64,000 nucleotides of DNA from an uncultured Lachnospiraceae bacterium. Lineage in GTDB: Bacteria; Bacillota; Clostridia; Lachnospirales; Lachnospiraceae. Where the stretch lies: the NCBI GenBank assembly GCA_910579085.1, contig CAJTRU010000001.1, positions 1 through 64,000 of the forward strand. Direction: 5' to 3'. The position numbers were made by a program, and so were the translations under genes. Below are positions 51,251 to 61,297 of this stretch, piece after piece (position 1 is the first letter of the stretch; each line of letters begins with the position of its first letter). The notes under the pieces are model-generated. The model was not told where the DNA came from, searched no databases, and saw only the letters and a list, made by a program, of their open reading frames with translations.

Positions 51251-52651
51251 CTATATCCAGCTTATTATTCCTGCTGATTTTAACAAAAGTACTATCAGAA
51301 GTATTGGTGCAACCACTTTAATCATTGGTACATAAAGCCACTTTCTGCCAAATTTACAGCCACTTTTTTCTACTTCGTCTATTATTGTCTTTGGTTTTAC
51401 AATCCACCCTATAAGTATACATGTACCTATTGCAACAACCGGCATGAACAGGTTATTACTTATATAATCCATAATATCAAGTATCTGTGCTACTACACCA
51501 TTAGGAAGTGTAACTTCAAAATACAGGGCATTATACCCAAGGCATACTATTATCCCTGCAATTAATGCTATAATACCTTCAATACATGCTGCTTTAGTCC
51601 TTGAAATATGGAACTGGTCCATAAAGCTTGAAACTACAGCCTCCATAACTGACATTGCGCTTGTTACTGCCGCAAAAAGCACCATTGCAAAGAAAAGGCA
51701 TCCTACTATATTGCCTATCCTGCCCATTGCTGCAAATACTTTTGGAAGTGATACAAACATAAGGCTTGGCCCTGATGCCTGCATCCCCTCTGCACCCATA
51801 AAAGTAAATACTGCTGGTATAATCATTACACCTGCAAGAAACGCTACTGCTGTATCAAATATTTCAATCTGGTTTATAGACCTTGTAAGGTTTGCATCAT
51901 CTTTTACATATGAACCGTATGCAACCATAATTCCCATTGCAACACTAAGACTGAAGAAAAGCTGTCCCATTGCATCTACAAGCACTGAGAAAAACCCTTT
52001 TACAGTCAGGCCGTCAAAGTTGGGGACTACATAAACCTTAAACCCTTCAAGACCTGTCCTTGTAACTCCGTCTGCACCAGTATGTTTTATAGTAAGCGAA
52101 AAAACAGCAATAATTACAACTAACAGCAGAAGCACTGGCATAATTATCTGTGAGGAAGCTTCTATCCCCTTATTAACACCCCTGAATATAATAAATGCAA
52201 CTGCAAACATAAATAAAAACATCATTATTAATGGTTCTATATTACTTGTTATAAAACCAGTAAAGTACCCGTCCTCTGCGGCTGCCATTCCATTGCCTGT
52301 AAGATATGCAATAAAATATTTGAGCACCCATCCGCCTATTGCACAGTAGTAAGGCAGTATTATAACTGGCACAATACATGCTATAATACCAAGCGGTTTC
52401 CAGCTTTTATGTATCTTGCCATAAGCTGTAAGCGGGCTCTGTTTTGTTTTCCTTCCAATGGCAATTTCCGTACTAAGCAGCGTAAAGCCAAATGTCAGTG
52501 CAAGAACCAGGTATATAACCAGGAACAGCCCTCCCCCGTCTTTAGCTGCAAGGTACGGAAACCTCCATATATTTCCAAGGCCTACGGCACTTCCGGCGGC
52601 TGCCAGTACAAAGCCTATAGTACCCGAAAACGAATTACGTTCTTTTTTCAT
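51251..52651 (-). CDS. Neurotransmitter:sodium symporter family transporter
   Basis: A 466-residue sodium-dependent amino acid transporter of the NSS/SNF family (like LeuT and MhsT), with 11-12 transmembrane helices. TM1 has AAAGSAVGLGNIWRFPYLA with the unwound Na+/substrate-binding segment. TM6 lies around FFSLSVAMGIMVAYGSY, and TM8 contains FFAMVLFAAVTSAMSVMEA. It is monocistronic with AGGGAG before the ATG. The substrate is probably a hydrophobic or aromatic amino acid, not certain. Flanked on both sides by MITE-like repeats. Confidence 0.94.
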   Translation of the reverse strand: MKKERNSFSGTIGFVLAAAGSAVGLGNIWRFPYLAAKDGGGLFLVIYLVLALTFGFTLLSTEIAIGRKTKQSPLTAYGKIHKSWKPLGIIACIVPVIILPYYCAIGGWVLKYFIAYLTGNGMAAAEDGYFTGFITSNIEPLIMMFLFMFAVAFIIFRGVNKGIEASSQIIMPVLLLLVVIIAVFSLTIKHTGADGVTRTGLEGFKVYVVPNFDGLTVKGFFSVLVDAMGQLFFSLSVAMGIMVAYGSYVKDDANLTRSINQIEIFDTAVAFLAGVMIIPAVFTFMGAEGMQASGPSLMFVSLPKVFAAMGRIGNIVGCLFFAMVLFAAVTSAMSVMEAVVSSFMDQFHISRTKAACIEGIIALIAGIIVCLGYNALYFEVTLPNGVVAQILDIMDYISNNLFMPVVAIGTCILIGWIVKPKTIIDEVEKSGCKFGRKWLYVPMIKVVAPILLIVLLLKSAGIISWI

Positions 52652-52734
52652 ATCAAACTCCCTTTCTCTTTATTTAAAATAATAAAGTTATTATAACCTA
52701 TAGGGAGTTTTGTTGCAACTTCTAATTATTTTGG

Positions 52735-52818
52735 CACACCCGTTTCATAAACTTTTATACATAAAATTTGCAAATATAAGATAATTTCCAAAATACAAGA
52801 ATTTATGAAACAGACGTG
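52735..52818. repeat. Minimal MITE-like repeat (family 2 ends)
   Basis: An 84-base unit whose ends, CACACCCGTTTCATAAACT and AATTTATGAAACAGACGTG, match the 19-bp ends of the element at 50945 with three mismatches. The interior keeps only the GATAATTT block and little else. It looks like a deleted descendant of the larger repeat. Confidence 0.6.
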
Positions 52819-52956
52819 ATTCTTTTGCAAGAACACAAAGTTTCTGGCGAAATTCACATACAAAACCAAAAAGCCAATCCACTTTCCATTTTATAAGAAT
52901 GCATAACAAGGCAACAAGAAAAAATTCCAACCAGCAATCCTAACCATACATCTAAA

Positions 52957-53130
52957 TTATACCTTCTGTAGTTTACTCTCCTCAATCTCCCCATGAAATG
53001 CCCTGCCCTTATTATTGTAATAATCCATTCGTTCCTGCTGGGTCATATCTTTTGTGAGATAATAATTATATTCCCGCAGCTTATGGATATCATCAATCGT
53101 AAAATCAAGACTGAGAACTGGTTTCTCCAT
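52957..53130 (-). CDS. Small hypothetical protein next to PIN-domain gene
   Basis: A 57-residue soluble, charged protein (MEKPVLSLDFTIDDIHKLREYN ... KLQKV). GGGATGATT precedes the ATG, and it lies two bases after the stop of a PIN-domain gene on the same strand. The pattern of SLDFTIDDIHKLREYNY is familiar from small proteins accompanying PIN toxins in Clostridia, so it may be the antitoxin or an accessory, though this is recollection rather than proof. It appears intact while its partner is frameshifted. Confidence 0.65.
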   Translation of the reverse strand: MEKPVLSLDFTIDDIHKLREYNYYLTKDMTQQERMDYYNNKGRAFHGEIEESKLQKV

Positions 53131-53132
53131 AA

Positions 53133-53608
53133 TCATCCCTCACTTTCTAACAATACTGTTGGACTAAGGATATCTATATTCTTATAACCCTCTAAGTTTG
53201 TTACCGCCCTTATACCATGAATGGTTTTAATATTTACAATGTGTTTAAAATTCCACGAAATAATGCAATCACAATTATTCACAACTGCTGCTCCTATATG
53301 CTGGCAGTCATCATAACTCTTCGGTGTCAGAATCCCTAAGTCAATCATTTTCTGTGCAACACCCAGCGCTTCAACAGTTATATCCAAAATTGTATACGAA
53401 ATCTGTGCCATGTATTCCTTCAACTGGCTTCTTTTAGGTTCTGGACATGCAGATACTTCCTCCAATGTAACAGTAGACAGGTAACATCATACATTCCTTC
53501 ACGGAACAATTCCCATAATTGTAAAGTATCTGCCATCTTTTCAGGAACATCCTCTTGCATTAAATGACTAATAACAGACGTGTCCAAATAAACTTTTAAT
53601 TTCCGCAT
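53133..53608 (-). pseudogene. Frameshifted PIN-domain ribonuclease (toxin-like)
   Basis: Two overlapping reading frames together encode one PIN-domain protein of ~160 residues: MRKLKVYLDTSVISHLMQEDVPEKMADT (first Asp) in one frame, then after a single-base deletion near 53490 (expected GATGTTTACCTG, found GATGTTACCTG), LSTVTLEEVSACPEPKR...DCQHIGAAVVNNCDCIISWNFKHIVN with the central and C-terminal acidic residues. PIN domains are metal-dependent ribonucleases, often toxins of type II systems. The deletion is in a T run, so a sequencing error is possible. Confidence 0.8.
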
Positions 53609-53639
53609 TTTCATCTCTCCTCATTTACAGTATACTAAA

Positions 53640-53903
53640 TCCCTTGTAATTTATCAATTTCCAAATTCTTTTTTGCCATGTAGGAAAGGAAAAAACATCA
53701 ACCTTTTTACTACAATCAAATTTTGTAGTTTTCATATCAATTATTTTCTTTCTACTTATATCAGGGCTTATGGAAATATTGTTTGTGCCCAATTATGTAC
53801 CATCTTTCAAAAACCTATATAAATTTATATTTGGGTATATCAGAATGTCAAAGCCCTGACATCCAGTATTCATGGGCTTTTAAGGAGTTTTATAAAGATA
53901 TGG
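53640..53903. other. AT-rich gap without gene
   Basis: About 260 bases upstream of the PIN gene contain no convincing reading frame. A weak inverted pair (GGGCTT near 53,765 and AAGCCC near 53,853) is present. Nothing else is recognised. Confidence 0.4.
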
Positions 53904-54083
53904 GAAATCTATGAAACCATCATACAGATTTATTACAAATACATGATAAAAGGTTTCCATGCAAGATGCCAGAATTATTCTGGCTCTGGCACAGAAACCA
54001 TCCGTTTTACAACAACACAAGATAATTTGCAATTATCCTAATACTTGCATATTGGGAACACAGAAATTTATGAAACAGTTGTG
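53904..54083. repeat. Degraded family 2 repeat at the 3' end of the GPH transporter
   Basis: Carries GGTTTCCATGCAAGATGCCAG and TATTCTGGCTCTGGCACAG, which form the family 2 stem, then AAGATAATTTGCAATTATC, and ends in AATTTATGAAACAGTTGTG (54065-54083), a copy of the 19-bp MITE end with changes. The stop codon of the transporter gene (54068-54070) lies inside that end. The left boundary is approximate. Confidence 0.6.
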
Positions 54084-55441
54084 TTTTCCCTGATTAAAGC
54101 ATTTGCACGCTCTACTTTAAGCCTTGAAAGGAATATTGTAATTATAAAGTTTATTATAAGTGGTATCCATAAATACATAAAATACAACATGTTAATACAT
54201 GATGATGCCTGCACCGCAGCATTTGGAATATAACCGCTTGCATCAAGCAGCCATCCTGAAAGTGCTGTTCCAATGCCACCTCCTATTTTTACACCAAGGG
54301 AAGTACAGGAATACATTGTCCCGTCAACACGTTTGCCTTTTGTTAAAAATGTATATTCTGAACATTCTGCAATTAATGCATTTAAGTCACCCTGGAGCGG
54401 GCTCATGCCAAGTGACGCAATTCCTGAGAACAGCAGCATAAGTGGTACGTTTCCCATATAACCTGCCACAATTACAAGCCCTCTTGCCACTGTAGCAAGT
54501 ATATATCCTGAAAGGTTTAACTTATACATCCCCTTAAACCTCTTAACCAGGAAAGGTGTAAGCAGAAGCCCTCCAATAAGCGGTATATTAATTGCCCATG
54601 CAAAAACCCCTAAAAGCGATTTATCACCAAGTATATAAGTCATAAAGAATATGCCCATATTAAGCGTTGCTGTAAATATCTGCATAAGAATATACATTAC
54701 ACAGATAATAATATAATATTTATTGGATATAAGCATTTTGGCAGCTGTTTTAAGCCCGTATTTCTCTTCTTGTATATCTTCATTTACAGAATTTCCACTT
54801 TCCAGTTCTTCTTCTGGAAGTTCCTTAACAGATAATACAGATATTGTGTTTACAACTAGTCCAATAACTGCATATATTATAGCTACTGCCTTCCAGCCTC
54901 CAGCGCCTCCTCCTAGCAAATCTACTGCACCAACTGTAATTGTCTGGATTAACAGGCTTGTACCAAAGGCAAACATAAAACGTACTGAACCCATCTGCAC
55001 ACGTTCGCTGTCATTCTTGGTAATTAAGGCAGTAAGCGCTGAATATGCAATATTATTTGCAGTATAAAAAACTGCATTTAATAGTGTATATGCAATAAAG
55101 AACCATGCATACTGTGCAAAACTGCTAATACCCGCTGGTATCATAAAAAGCATTACAATCATTGCTGAACATCCAATATATGCCCATAACATCCAGGGCC
55201 TTGCCTTGCCCATTTTGCTTTTGGTTTTGTCAATCATTGAGCCAAAGAAAATATCTGTAACCCCGTCAAATAGTTTTGATACCATCATTAATGTTCCAAC
55301 TATGCCCGAACTCATGCCTATTGTATCTGTCAGGTAAATCATTAAGAATGATGATAAAAATGCATACACCACATTTCCCGCAATATCTCCCGAACCATAC
55401 CCAACTTTATTATACCATTTTAAATATTTCTTTTCCCCCAT
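54068..55441 (-). CDS. GPH-family sugar:cation symporter
   Basis: A 457-residue major-facilitator protein of the glycoside-pentoside-hexuronide family, 12 transmembrane helices, probably importing a galactoside or other disaccharide with Na+ or H+. The N-terminal YLKWYNKVGYGSGDIAGN and KLFDGVTDIFFGSMIDKTKSKMGKARPWML are family signatures. It follows lacZ on the same strand with a ~70-base gap, forming a lactose or beta-galactoside utilisation unit. Its last codons (NTTVS-stop) overlap the end of a family 2 repeat, so the C-terminus may have been altered by that insertion. Confidence 0.94.
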   Translation of the reverse strand: MGEKKYLKWYNKVGYGSGDIAGNVVYAFLSSFLMIYLTDTIGMSSGIVGTLMMVSKLFDGVTDIFFGSMIDKTKSKMGKARPWMLWAYIGCSAMIVMLFMIPAGISSFAQYAWFFIAYTLLNAVFYTANNIAYSALTALITKNDSERVQMGSVRFMFAFGTSLLIQTITVGAVDLLGGGAGGWKAVAIIYAVIGLVVNTISVLSVKELPEEELESGNSVNEDIQEEKYGLKTAAKMLISNKYYIIICVMYILMQIFTATLNMGIFFMTYILGDKSLLGVFAWAINIPLIGGLLLTPFLVKRFKGMYKLNLSGYILATVARGLVIVAGYMGNVPLMLLFSGIASLGMSPLQGDLNALIAECSEYTFLTKGKRVDGTMYSCTSLGVKIGGGIGTALSGWLLDASGYIPNAAVQASSCINMLYFMYLWIPLIINFIITIFLSRLKVERANALIRENTTVS

Positions 55442-55511
55442 AAGTAGTTACCTCCTCTTTTGATATCATGGATATTATAGATATCCTGTATTACCATGGT
55501 ATATACATGGA

Positions 55512-58500
55512 TTACTGGATACCTGGTACAAGTTTCATTTTAAATGTAAACACCTCCTCATTAAATCTATATTTATCAAGAAGTACAGGCCCACAGCTAT
55601 TTGAGCCTATTCCATTCTGCTTATAATCAAGACAGAGGACTGTACATCCAGATTTTTCAAGTTCATAATTATGCTTCTTGTGTGCAAGTTCTTCCTGTGT
55701 ATATGGTGACACATTAATTGAAAATGGCTCTTCTGATACAGCAGTAATACTTTTTCCACCGCCGCTTACAGATACATAGCTACAGTCTGAATGGCTGCCA
55801 TTTTCCTGTGGGCGTATATAATCTTCGTGCATGTCTTCTGCATTTGAATTATAAAGCCCGTGGCTTCCTGCCCTGCATTTATCAATATAACTTTCATATG
55901 GCCCAATTCCATAATAAGATACATCTTCCATACAATTATCAAGGAACAGTCTCAGCCCAAACCTTGGAAGCTCTGGAAACTCTTTGTCCTTTTTCACCTC
56001 CATTACAACGGAAACCGCACCAGTATTAGAAATCTTCCATGTAGCATCTATATCAAGTACTTTCTGGACTGTAACAGCAGCAACAGACATTATGCTGTGT
56101 ATTGTAATCCCGTCTGGTTCTTCCCTGTACTCTGTCATATATGCCCTTGTAACACTCTTATCATAGTGTGCCGCATACCATTTTTCCTTAATCCTTATGT
56201 CATTATCTGTTGGTGCACGCCAGATATTAATGCTGGCAGGCTTTGTTATAATATTTTTGCCTTTGTAAACCATTTCCTCTAACATTCCTGAAAGTTTATT
56301 ATAAATATAATGGACAGACTTGTTTTTAATTAATAAATACCTGTCACTCTCTGTTACTTCAAAACCTTTATCTGTTCCCACTTCTTGTCCAAGAAGTTTT
56401 ACAGCATCCTGGTTTCTTCCGTCCTTGTTTTCTAAAAGGATTTCATCAAATCCCAGCATTTCTTTATTCTTATTTGAATAATAGTAAACTTTGAGGTAAC
56501 ATTTTCCTGCTTCTGGTATTCTTAAGTTTATATGCGCCTTGCCATCACAATGGGGAGGTATTTCCCCAAAGCCTGCCTGGCCGCTTCCAGAAATCTTTCC
56601 ATCACAGTTTAATTCATACTTAATATATAAATAATCTTCTAAATTAACAAAATCCATATAATTGTGAATAAGAAGCTCACCTGTTCCAATATTAAATCCT
56701 TTAATCCTTGCAGGACGGTTTACGTTCTTGCACTCCAGAAGCCCCGTATGTGGTGTGCGGTCTGGATAGACAAGCCCGTCTACACAGAAATTGCCGTCAT
56801 GTATTTCCTCACCGCTGTCACCACCATAGTAATAAACTGCTTTTCCTTCATTTGTCCTGCCTTTATATACTGCATGGTCGCACCATTCCCACACAAATCC
56901 GCCACACATAACATCATTGTCATTAATTATCTGGAAATAGTCTTCAAAATCACCTGGCCCGTTTCCCATTGAATGGCAGTATTCAACAAGCAGAAATGGC
57001 TTATCAGGGTTTCCACTGATATATTCCTGCATAGTTTCAAATGACGGGTACATCATGCTGTAGATATCTATATTTGAATAGTCATACTTCCTTTTATCAC
57101 TTGTATATAATGCACTCTCATAATGCGTAAGGCGTGATGGGTCAAAATCCTTTGTCCACTTTAAAGCCTCTTCAAAAGTACATCCATAGGCACATTCATT
57201 ACCCATAGACCAGATTACAACACATGGCCTGTTCTTATCACGGTGTACACATAACTGGGTACGGTCAAGCGTAGCTGGTATAAAGTCTGGGTTATCTGCA
57301 ATCCTTTCATTCCAGCGTTTGCTCACATTTTCCCATTCTGGATTTTCTAAATACTGTGTCTGTGCACCATGGCTTTCATTATCTGCCTCATCAATTACAA
57401 ACAGGCCATATTCATCACAAAGCTGGTAAAAGTACGGGGCATTAGGATAATGGCTTGTACGTACTGCATTAAAATTATGTTTTTTAATCATTACAAGGTC
57501 TTTAACCAGCTGTTCCCTGCTTATTACAAATCCTGTAACCGGGTCTGAATCATGCCTGTTTACCCCTTTGAATTTAACTTTTGTATTATTAACGTATACA
57601 ACATTATTACTAATATGGATTTCCCTTATACCAACCCTGTCTGTAATTACCTCATCCCTGCTTTCAATAAGCATTGTATATAAATAAGGTTCTTCCGGGT
57701 TCCATAACACAGGATTTTCAATAACCATACGGCACACATACTGGTAACTGCTGCCTCCATCTAATGGTTCAAATGTTCCTGATGCGGTTTTTACCTTGTT
57801 TGTATCAAAAATAGTAACCATTGTATCTGTATAACTGCCATTAAACGAAGCTATAATTTTTAATTCTGCCTGTCCTGGGTTTACAGATACTGTTGTAAAA
57901 TAATCAAATAAACAGTTTTCTGGCCTTTTTAAAATATAAACATCCCTGAATATTCCACTCATACGGAATTTATCCTGGTCTTCAAGGTAAGTCCCGTCAC
58001 ACCATTTAAGGACAAGTACTGCAAGCTTGTTGTTTCCTTCTTCAAGCATTTCTGTAATATCAAATTCACTTGTTGAATGTGATACCTGGCTGTATCCTGT
58101 ATACTGGCCATTTACCCATAGATAAAAACATGAGTCCACACCTTCAAATGCCAGAAAAGCCCTTGGTGCACTGCTGTCCTTATGGTAAATAAAGTTGCAG
58201 ATATATGCGCCACATGGGTTTTCCTGTGGTACAAATGGCGGGTCAAGCGGTATAGGATACCTGACATTAGTGTACTGGTGGCTGTCATAGCCGTAATTTT
58301 GCCATACTCCTGGTACTGTAACTTCCTCAAAGCCGTCCGCAGCATATCCGTCCTTATAAAATTCTTCCTGCAAATCATAAATGCTTTTATAGTACCTGAA
58401 TTTCCACTGGCCATTTAACATCTGGATGCGGTCTGACATCTCCCTGTTATGGACAAGAACGCCCATGTCATTAGATGCAGGAATATAGTATGCCCTTGGC

Positions 58501-58556
58501 GGCATAGTATTTTCATGCATTATTTTTAAGTCTTCATAATATCTTGGTACAATCAT
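55512..58556 (-). CDS. lacZ: Beta-galactosidase (GH2)
   Basis: Cytoplasmic LacZ-type beta-galactosidase of 1,014 residues. The five-domain layout is visible: N-terminal sugar-binding domain (QWKFRYYKS, VNGQYTGYSQVSHS), immunoglobulin-like domain, TIM barrel with GVNRHDSDPVTG, acid/base Glu in VIWSMGNECAYG, nucleophile Glu in LLVEYCHSMGNGPGD, and a C-terminal beta-sandwich domain. No signal peptide. It precedes the GPH symporter and faces an AraC regulator. GGAGGA lies before the ATG. Confidence 0.97.
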   Translation of the reverse strand: MIVPRYYEDLKIMHENTMPPRAYYIPASNDMGVLVHNREMSDRIQMLNGQWKFRYYKSIYDLQEEFYKDGYAADGFEEVTVPGVWQNYGYDSHQYTNVRYPIPLDPPFVPQENPCGAYICNFIYHKDSSAPRAFLAFEGVDSCFYLWVNGQYTGYSQVSHSTSEFDITEMLEEGNNKLAVLVLKWCDGTYLEDQDKFRMSGIFRDVYILKRPENCLFDYFTTVSVNPGQAELKIIASFNGSYTDTMVTIFDTNKVKTASGTFEPLDGGSSYQYVCRMVIENPVLWNPEEPYLYTMLIESRDEVITDRVGIREIHISNNVVYVNNTKVKFKGVNRHDSDPVTGFVISREQLVKDLVMIKKHNFNAVRTSHYPNAPYFYQLCDEYGLFVIDEADNESHGAQTQYLENPEWENVSKRWNERIADNPDFIPATLDRTQLCVHRDKNRPCVVIWSMGNECAYGCTFEEALKWTKDFDPSRLTHYESALYTSDKRKYDYSNIDIYSMMYPSFETMQEYISGNPDKPFLLVEYCHSMGNGPGDFEDYFQIINDNDVMCGGFVWEWCDHAVYKGRTNEGKAVYYYGGDSGEEIHDGNFCVDGLVYPDRTPHTGLLECKNVNRPARIKGFNIGTGELLIHNYMDFVNLEDYLYIKYELNCDGKISGSGQAGFGEIPPHCDGKAHINLRIPEAGKCYLKVYYYSNKNKEMLGFDEILLENKDGRNQDAVKLLGQEVGTDKGFEVTESDRYLLIKNKSVHYIYNKLSGMLEEMVYKGKNIITKPASINIWRAPTDNDIRIKEKWYAAHYDKSVTRAYMTEYREEPDGITIHSIMSVAAVTVQKVLDIDATWKISNTGAVSVVMEVKKDKEFPELPRFGLRLFLDNCMEDVSYYGIGPYESYIDKCRAGSHGLYNSNAEDMHEDYIRPQENGSHSDCSYVSVSGGGKSITAVSEEPFSINVSPYTQEELAHKKHNYELEKSGCTVLCLDYKQNGIGSNSCGPVLLDKYRFNEEVFTFKMKLVPGIQ

Positions 58557-58600
58557 AATCTTTCCTCCGTTTCTATTGTATTCCCTTGATTTGTAGGCTA

Positions 58601-58630
58601 ATTATACGCTTTTTTTATCGGAAAAGTCCA
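58601..58630 (-). promoter_or_regulatory. Candidate lacZ promoter
   Basis: Read on the minus strand: TGGACT, 18-base spacer, TATAAT, about 45 bases before the lacZ start. The 309-base gap also holds, on the other side, hairpins CTGTATGCTC / GAGCATACAG (about 58,762-58,785) and AGGACGC / GCGTTCT, of unclear role, before the AraC gene. Confidence 0.5.
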
Positions 58631-58865
58631 TAAACTACATTAGACAAAACATGCACAAAATGATACAATATTTTTACTTGTATGGTTACTAAATAAGCAA
58701 AATGCGGCTGCATTAGCATACACAAAAGTACAGTAAAACAGATTTTGCGGATTTATAAGCTAACTGTATGCTCTTTGGAGCATACAGCCACACAGATGGC
58801 AGTATTTATATAAGGACGCTTCAGGCGTTCTTAAATTTCAGGGTTTTTGGAAGGATGTGCTATAA

Positions 58866-59723
58866 ATGTATATTAATTCTGGTTATCTTAATAATTCTTT
58901 AGTTGATTTTAAAGACAAAAGCAAACCACTTATAGTTGGAAGCTGTGGAACTTACCGCCTTATAAAGCATCCAAAACTCCCTACATGGCGCCCAAAAGGC
59001 CGTATTGACTACCAGCTTTTATATATTGCTGCTGGCAGGGCACATTTTTATTTTAGGGAAAATGAGGATACTATAGTTACTGCTGGGAATTTTGTATTAT
59101 ACCGCCCAAGGGAAATGCAAAGATATGTTTATTATTTACAAGACCAGACAGAAGTATACTGGGTACACTTTACAGGAAGCCAGGTTAAACAGCTTTTAAA
59201 AGAACACCATTTCCCATCTGAAGGACATATTATTAATACGGGCACTTCTCCCGCTTACCAGAGGATTTTCAGGCAGATGATACAGGAAATGCAGTTGTGT
59301 AAGCCACATTATGAAGAATTTTTATCATCATTCCTTTTACAGCTTTTTATTTTAATTGAAAGAACATCCAGTGAAAATAAGATTATGAATAGTTTTGCAC
59401 ACCACGAAATTGAATACGCAGCTAACTATTTTAATGAACATTATAATGAAGATATTAATATTGCAGAATTTGCAGCATCAAGAAATATGAGCACAAGCTG
59501 GTTTATACGCAATTTTAAGCTTTATACCAAGACAACACCTCTTAATTATATTTTAAGCATACGTATAGCTAATGCCCAGAGCCTTCTTGAAAATACTAAA
59601 TATAATATAACTGAAATTGCGGCTATTGCTGGCTATGACAACCCGCTGTATTTCAGCAGGCTGTTCAAAAAGCAGACAGGGCTTTCACCCTCAGAATACA
59701 GAAAGCAGAATAACAGCTTTTAA
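58866..59723 (+). CDS. AraC-family transcriptional regulator (lac locus)
   Basis: A 285-residue regulator with an N-terminal sugar-binding AraC domain (RIDYQLLYIAAGRAHFYFRENEDTIVTAGNFVLYRPREMQRY) and a C-terminal double HTH (INIAEFAASRNMSTSWFIRNFKLYTKTTPLNYI; NITEIAAIAGYDNPLYFSRLFKKQTGLSPSEYR). It is divergent from lacZ and the GPH symporter, and is most likely their sugar-responsive activator. AAGGATG precedes the ATG. No partner operator repeat could be identified with confidence. Confidence 0.93.
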   Translation: MYINSGYLNNSLVDFKDKSKPLIVGSCGTYRLIKHPKLPTWRPKGRIDYQLLYIAAGRAHFYFRENEDTIVTAGNFVLYRPREMQRYVYYLQDQTEVYWVHFTGSQVKQLLKEHHFPSEGHIINTGTSPAYQRIFRQMIQEMQLCKPHYEEFLSSFLLQLFILIERTSSENKIMNSFAHHEIEYAANYFNEHYNEDINIAEFAASRNMSTSWFIRNFKLYTKTTPLNYILSIRIANAQSLLENTKYNITEIAAIAGYDNPLYFSRLFKKQTGLSPSEYRKQNNSF

Positions 59724-59731
59724 AATCCAGG

Positions 59732-60943
59732 TTATTTTCCAGCCAGATAATCAAGTGCCGCCTGCATCTGGTTATCTATGGCAAATTCTTCCCCGTTCTT
59801 TGGAAGGGTATTTTCATCAAGATTAACTTCTATATCAGGCTTAAGCCCTGTTTTATGGATATTTCTCCCTTTAGGGGTATAATACCTTGAAGTTGTCATT
59901 TTAATAGCAGTCCCGTCGTCCATGCCAAATATAGTCTGCACAATGCCCTTTCCAAATGTTTTTGTGCCAACCAGCTTTGCTACACCATTATCCTGCAATG
60001 CACCAGAAAAAACCTCAGAAGCACTTGCAGAATTGCCATTTACAAGAATTGCCATTGGAACTTTTACGCACCTGTCATCTTCTGCAAAATATTCTTCTGC
60101 AACACCGCTTTTATCCTTTGTATAAACTAACAGTCCCTTTGGAAGAAGCCTGTCAAGCATACCAGTTGCTGCTGTTAAAAGCCCTCCGCCATTGTCACGC
60201 AAATCTATAATTAATGATTTCATACCTGATTTTTCAAGATTATTAACTGCATTACTAAACTGTTTATTTGTAACCTCTTCAAACCCAGTTACCTTTATAT
60301 ATCCTGTATTTCCTGGTAACATCTTTGAAGAAACTGTATTTTCTTCAATAATCTTACGTGTCACTTCAATGTCAAGGTAGTTACGCCCGCCTTTACGCCA
60401 GATTTTTAAAACAACCTTTGTACCAGCCTCGCCTTTTACCTTGGAAAGAACTGTTGTAAGGTCTTTTCCTGTTGTACTTTCACCATCTACAGCATAAATA
60501 ATATCACCAGCTTTTATTCCAGCCCTTTCTGCCGGGCCTCCCTCAACAGGTTTAACTATAGATATATCACCTGTATCCGTCTGTGTAACATATGCACCAA
60601 TACCACAATATGTCCCGCTAGACTTTTCAGTTATATCCTTATATTCTTCTGCTGTATAGTATGCGGCATAATCGTCACCAAGCCCGTTAAAAATACCTTT
60701 ATAGATTGAGTCCGCCATTTTCTTGCTATCTATATCATCAAGATAATATTTATCTATATAAGTGCGGATAAGCTCTGCTTTCTGGCTGATTTCTTTCTCT
60801 ATTGCACTTTTACTGTTATCCCCCATAAGAAAAGCAGGTTCAATTTTTCCTGTAAATATAAGCACCATAATTAAAAGCATCATACATGTTATGCCTGAAA
60901 CAAGACCAGTAGCAAATACTTTTGAAATCTCTCTTCTATCCAT
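59732..60943 (-). CDS. CtpA-like C-terminal processing protease (S41)
   Basis: A 403-residue serine protease with an N-terminal transmembrane anchor (about residues 12-33), a PDZ domain (about 95-170, KPVEGGPAERAGIKAGDIIYAVDGE) and an S41 catalytic domain. The Ser is in NGNSASASEVFSGAL and the Lys in GTKTFGKGIVQTIF, the Ser-Lys dyad. It processes secreted or cell-wall proteins outside the membrane. It is convergent with the AraC gene with only eight bases between them. The CtpA-like assignment is secure; substrates are unknown. Confidence 0.95.
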   Translation of the reverse strand: MDRREISKVFATGLVSGITCMMLLIMVLIFTGKIEPAFLMGDNSKSAIEKEISQKAELIRTYIDKYYLDDIDSKKMADSIYKGIFNGLGDDYAAYYTAEEYKDITEKSSGTYCGIGAYVTQTDTGDISIVKPVEGGPAERAGIKAGDIIYAVDGESTTGKDLTTVLSKVKGEAGTKVVLKIWRKGGRNYLDIEVTRKIIEENTVSSKMLPGNTGYIKVTGFEEVTNKQFSNAVNNLEKSGMKSLIIDLRDNGGGLLTAATGMLDRLLPKGLLVYTKDKSGVAEEYFAEDDRCVKVPMAILVNGNSASASEVFSGALQDNGVAKLVGTKTFGKGIVQTIFGMDDGTAIKMTTSRYYTPKGRNIHKTGLKPDIEVNLDENTLPKNGEEFAIDNQMQAALDYLAGK

Positions 60944-61111
60944 TATTATTCCTCTTTCTGCACAAACATTTATGCATATTATTAATACAGCTAAGCCTGG
61001 GATAAAAATACTTTTTCTGCATACAAGAATAATCTATGCATCAGCAGATACTTTCATGCAAACAAAGCAGCCATAAACATAATATATCAAAAATTGTCAT
61101 ATGTAAACAGT

Positions 61112-61143
61112 AAAGGCGGATGCATTTCTACGCATCCGCCTTT
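61112..61143. terminator. Terminator of the tilS-hpt-ftsH operon
   Basis: Perfect 12-bp stem AAAGGCGGATGC / GCATCCGCCTTT over an 8-base loop. It lies ~155 bases after the ftsH stop codon, read on the minus strand. The T-tract is short, so efficiency is uncertain. The rest of the 354-base gap between ftsH and the S41 gene holds no other feature. Confidence 0.65.
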
Positions 61144-61297
61144 GGAGAAGGTATTTTTGTTACTTATGGGGTGTAGCAAAAACTATATAATGTATTGGGG
61201 TTTACGGTTATTAGTATAGCAATCTCCTTAATTTAAGTGTGCACAAACTTGCATAAAAATATTTTTTTATTTTGTGCATTTTCACCATTATATAATT

